Origin: Arcobacter sp. UBA7394
GTDB lineage: Bacteria > Campylobacterota > Campylobacteria > Campylobacterales > Arcobacteraceae
Assembly: GCA_002470185.1 (NCBI GenBank)
Contig: DKNG01000163.1
Coordinates: 1 to 7,066 of the forward strand
Reading direction: 5' to 3'
Length of the DNA stretch: 7,066 nt
Made by a program: the position numbers and the translations under genes. Positions 5,435 to 7,066 of this stretch are shown here, piece after piece; the stretch's first letter is position 1, and every line of letters starts with the position of its first letter. The notes under the pieces are model-generated. The model saw only the letters and a program-made list of their open reading frames with translations. It was not told the DNA's origin and searched no databases.

Positions 5435-5500
5435 CTTAGCAATTAAATCTAATCTTTTTTTACTTAATATCGAATCTGAAATATTTATAACTTATCCTTC
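5435..5500 (-). promoter_or_regulatory. Shine-Dalgarno sequence and probable non-canonical start of the exonuclease
   Basis: Right after the dgt stop lies GAAGGA (5500-5495). Six bases later is ATA (5488-5486), in frame with the exonuclease and with no stop between. The added residues would be (M)NISDSILSKKRLDLIAK, a plausible charged helix running into the assigned N-terminus. ATT at 5482 is a second option with worse spacing. No ATG, GTG or TTG exists in this frame between the upstream TAA (5494-5492) and the ATG at 5434, which itself lacks a binding site. Confidence 0.55.
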
Positions 5501-6937
5501 TTATTTCAATGCATTTAGAGTCTTATACTCATCATAAGCATAATCATCCGTCATTCCTGTTATATAATCTATTAATAACCTAGCTCTAAAATACCACTCT
5601 TCAAGTTGATATTTTTCTTCATTGTTTTTGTCCGCATTTGCAACACTATTTTTGTATGCCACAATATGTTTTGAAGATAATCTTCTAATTAGCCTATGAG
5701 AAATAAAACATGATATTTGCTCATCATTAACTAACTTTTTAAAATCTTCACTTGATAGTTTTAATAAAGGCGTATAATTATCAAACAAACTAGTAAGTAT
5801 CTTATGACCTTTTAGCTCTAATGTTTGAATGTCTTTATTATTGTAAATATATTTTATAGAAATATTTTGTAAAACTTCTACGGCTTTTGTATATTTACTA
5901 CTTTTGTCATATTCTAATAAGGCATTATTAAAACTACCATTAAATAAAGCTTCATGATTTTGTAAATAAACATCAGAAACATGTTCAACTAGTGCATGAG
6001 TTAATTTGGCACGAGTTAAAGTCAAGAATAGATTGAACTGATAAGGTTCATCTTCTTTTTCTTTTGCTTTATTGTAAAAACCTTCTACTAAATCTAGAAG
6101 ATATGTTTCATTCATTTTTTCACATTCTTCTTTTATTAATCTAAAAATATCTTCAAATTTTAAGATACCTTTATCAACTGCATCTTCAATATCTGCATTT
6201 AAATAAGAGATATCATCAGCTGCCTCCATGATATATGTAATAGGAAATCTACATCCCTCTTCTAAAAATAAAGCATCTTTGATTTTAGATACTATTTCTT
6301 TTTCAGAGTAGTAATATCCTGGCTTCTTTTTTAAATATGAATACTCATCATCTTTATTTGGTTTTTCTTCATATGCTGCTCTTGTATATTTTAGAATTGA
6401 AGCTATTTGAGAATATGAAAGGTTTAGTCTTTGAAGTTTTGTAACTACTCTAATGGCTTGAGCATTTCCATCAAAATTACAAATATCAGCAACTAACATA
6501 TTTTTAAAATCTAAGTTCTCATCCTTCACGTTTACATGATTATCAAATATCTCCATACCTGATTTACTCATCCAATCATTTATAGCAATTTCTGCAAAAT
6601 GTCCAAAAGGAGGATTTCCAATATCATGAAGTAAACTCGTCATTTCAGCAGTAGAAATAAAAGCATCTTCTAGTCCAGATAATCCAAACTGACCTTTTGC
6701 TTTCTTCAAAATAGTTTTTGATATAAATCTAGCTGTTTGAGAAACTTCAAGAGAGTGAGTTAGTCTACTTCTAACAGCTGCATTAAGTTCAAGTGGGAAT
6801 ACTTGAGTTTTCTTTTGCAGTCTTCTTAGTGAAGGAGCTGAAAGGATTCTTCCCCTATCACTTTCACAAGAAATATTAATATCCCTCATAGGATATAATT
6901 CTCTATGAAGCGTTAGTTTTTTATTATAGTCAATCAT
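5501..6937 (-). CDS. dgt: dGTPase (deoxyguanosinetriphosphate triphosphohydrolase), HD domain
   Basis: The enzyme hydrolyses dGTP, and possibly other dNTPs, to the nucleoside and triphosphate, lowering or balancing the dNTP pool in the cytoplasm. Counting from the GTG at 6943, the HD metal site is visible as H63 in RSRLTHSLEVSQTAR, H106-D107 in LLHDIGNPPFGHFAE, and D243/D244 in MEAADDISY. FDGNAQAIR (158-165 region) and SAPSLRRLQKKTQVFP (35-50) are further dGTPase marks. Length is 478-480 residues, near the 505 of the Escherichia coli enzyme. The ATG at 6937 is preferred over the GTG two codons earlier because AAGAG ends five bases before the ATG, while the GTG itself is part of that site. It has its own promoter just after the preceding gene and is the first gene of a pair with the exonuclease. 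dNTP specificity is not evident from sequence. Confidence 0.94.
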   Translation of the reverse strand: MIDYNKKLTLHRELYPMRDINISCESDRGRILSAPSLRRLQKKTQVFPLELNAAVRSRLTHSLEVSQTARFISKTILKKAKGQFGLSGLEDAFISTAEMTSLLHDIGNPPFGHFAEIAINDWMSKSGMEIFDNHVNVKDENLDFKNMLVADICNFDGNAQAIRVVTKLQRLNLSYSQIASILKYTRAAYEEKPNKDDEYSYLKKKPGYYYSEKEIVSKIKDALFLEEGCRFPITYIMEAADDISYLNADIEDAVDKGILKFEDIFRLIKEECEKMNETYLLDLVEGFYNKAKEKEDEPYQFNLFLTLTRAKLTHALVEHVSDVYLQNHEALFNGSFNNALLEYDKSSKYTKAVEVLQNISIKYIYNNKDIQTLELKGHKILTSLFDNYTPLLKLSSEDFKKLVNDEQISCFISHRLIRRLSSKHIVAYKNSVANADKNNEEKYQLEEWYFRARLLIDYITGMTDDYAYDEYKTLNALK

Positions 6938-6964
6938 TTTCACTCTTTTTAAATTAAAGCTATT

Positions 6965-6983
6965 ATTATATCCTATCTAGGAT
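6965..6983 (-). promoter_or_regulatory. dgt promoter with an adjoining palindrome
   Basis: TATAAT on the minus strand at 6970-6965 predicts a start near 6958 and a leader of about 20 bases. Upstream and sharing one base with it is the perfect palindrome ATCCTA-TC-TAGGAT (6970-6983, plus-strand reading), six-base arms with a two-base centre. It occupies the usual -35 to -10 spacer, where a bound repressor would block polymerase, and it also contains the stop codon of the preceding gene. No good -35 box is seen. Confidence 0.5.
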
Positions 6984-7066
6984 TGATTCTTTCTTCGTTT
7001 TTTGTCATTTAACTTTTCTAATAAAGCAGATGTAAAAATACTGCCAGGAATTGCATAAAAAGCAAT
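6977..7066 (-). CDS. C-terminal tail of an unidentified protein (gene continues beyond the right edge)
   Basis: The minus strand from the window edge reads 29 codons to a TAG at 6979-6977. The end is a hydrophobic stretch (IAFYAIPGSIFTSALLE) followed by a basic tail (KLNDKKRRKNQS). A membrane helix leaving into a positively charged cytoplasmic tail is likely. The pattern of Pro-Gly-x-Ile then Ser then Glu faintly resembles the end of the last pore helix of tetrameric cation channels, but 29 residues are too few to name it. The stop lies seven bases before the dgt -10 box, so some read-through into dgt is possible because no terminator hairpin with a T-run separates them. Confidence 0.6.
   Translation of the reverse strand: MAFYAIPGSIFTSALLEKLNDKKRRKNQS

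Noticed and set aside
5501..6943. Phage-defence island built on the dGTPase
   Set aside because: The gene looks like an ordinary housekeeping dgt with all HD residues, there are no mobile-element marks, and base composition does not change across the window.
1..7066. CRISPR array, tRNA, rRNA or insertion sequence
   Set aside because: No regularly spaced long repeats, cloverleaf-like sequences, rRNA blocks, transposase motifs or terminal inverted repeats were seen on either strand.

Overview
The window reads as a chromosomal segment of an AT-rich Gram-negative bacterium, most likely a member of the Campylobacterota close to Arcobacter. This is an inference from three things: very low GC content, sigma-70 promoters with a good TATAAT box and poor or absent -35 boxes, and the protein mix. 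No marker gene in the window proves the taxon. There is no sign of phage, insertion sequence, CRISPR, tRNA or rRNA.

Layout from left to right. On the minus strand (1-1282) a glycerol-3-phosphate cytidylyltransferase (tagD) is followed after 8 bases by a CDP-glycerol glycerophosphotransferase that runs off the left edge. The first would make CDP-glycerol and the second would use it, so together they would build a glycerol-phosphate surface polymer or decoration. A 187-base AT-rich divergent region (1283-1469) separates them from a plus-strand sodium-dependent transporter of the neurotransmitter:sodium symporter family (1470-2804). That gene converges on a minus-strand glycerate 2-kinase (2837-3976), with a small hairpin between them. 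Divergent from the kinase, a small DCC/DUF393 thiol-disulfide oxidoreductase-like protein (4064-4450) ends at a strong bidirectional terminator.

The right part is a minus-strand unit: the C-terminal tail of an unidentified protein (6977-7066), a dGTPase with an HD domain (5501-6937), and 12 bases or more downstream a DEDDy 3'-5' exonuclease of the RNase D type. The exonuclease has no good ribosome binding site at its first ATG, but has one placed exactly for an in-frame ATA codon 18 codons upstream.

The most unusual stretch is 4456-4657. A promoter with both boxes and 17-base spacing lies at the exonuclease stop codon. It is followed on the minus strand by an enclosing stem with a strong Shine-Dalgarno sequence and a 7-codon reading frame inside it, two more hairpins, and a strong terminator. 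This looks like an independent structured small RNA of about 160 nt, perhaps with a tiny peptide. Other points of interest are helically phased TTTCA repeats at the transporter promoter, a palindrome touching the dgt -10 box, and the frequent use of non-ATG starts.
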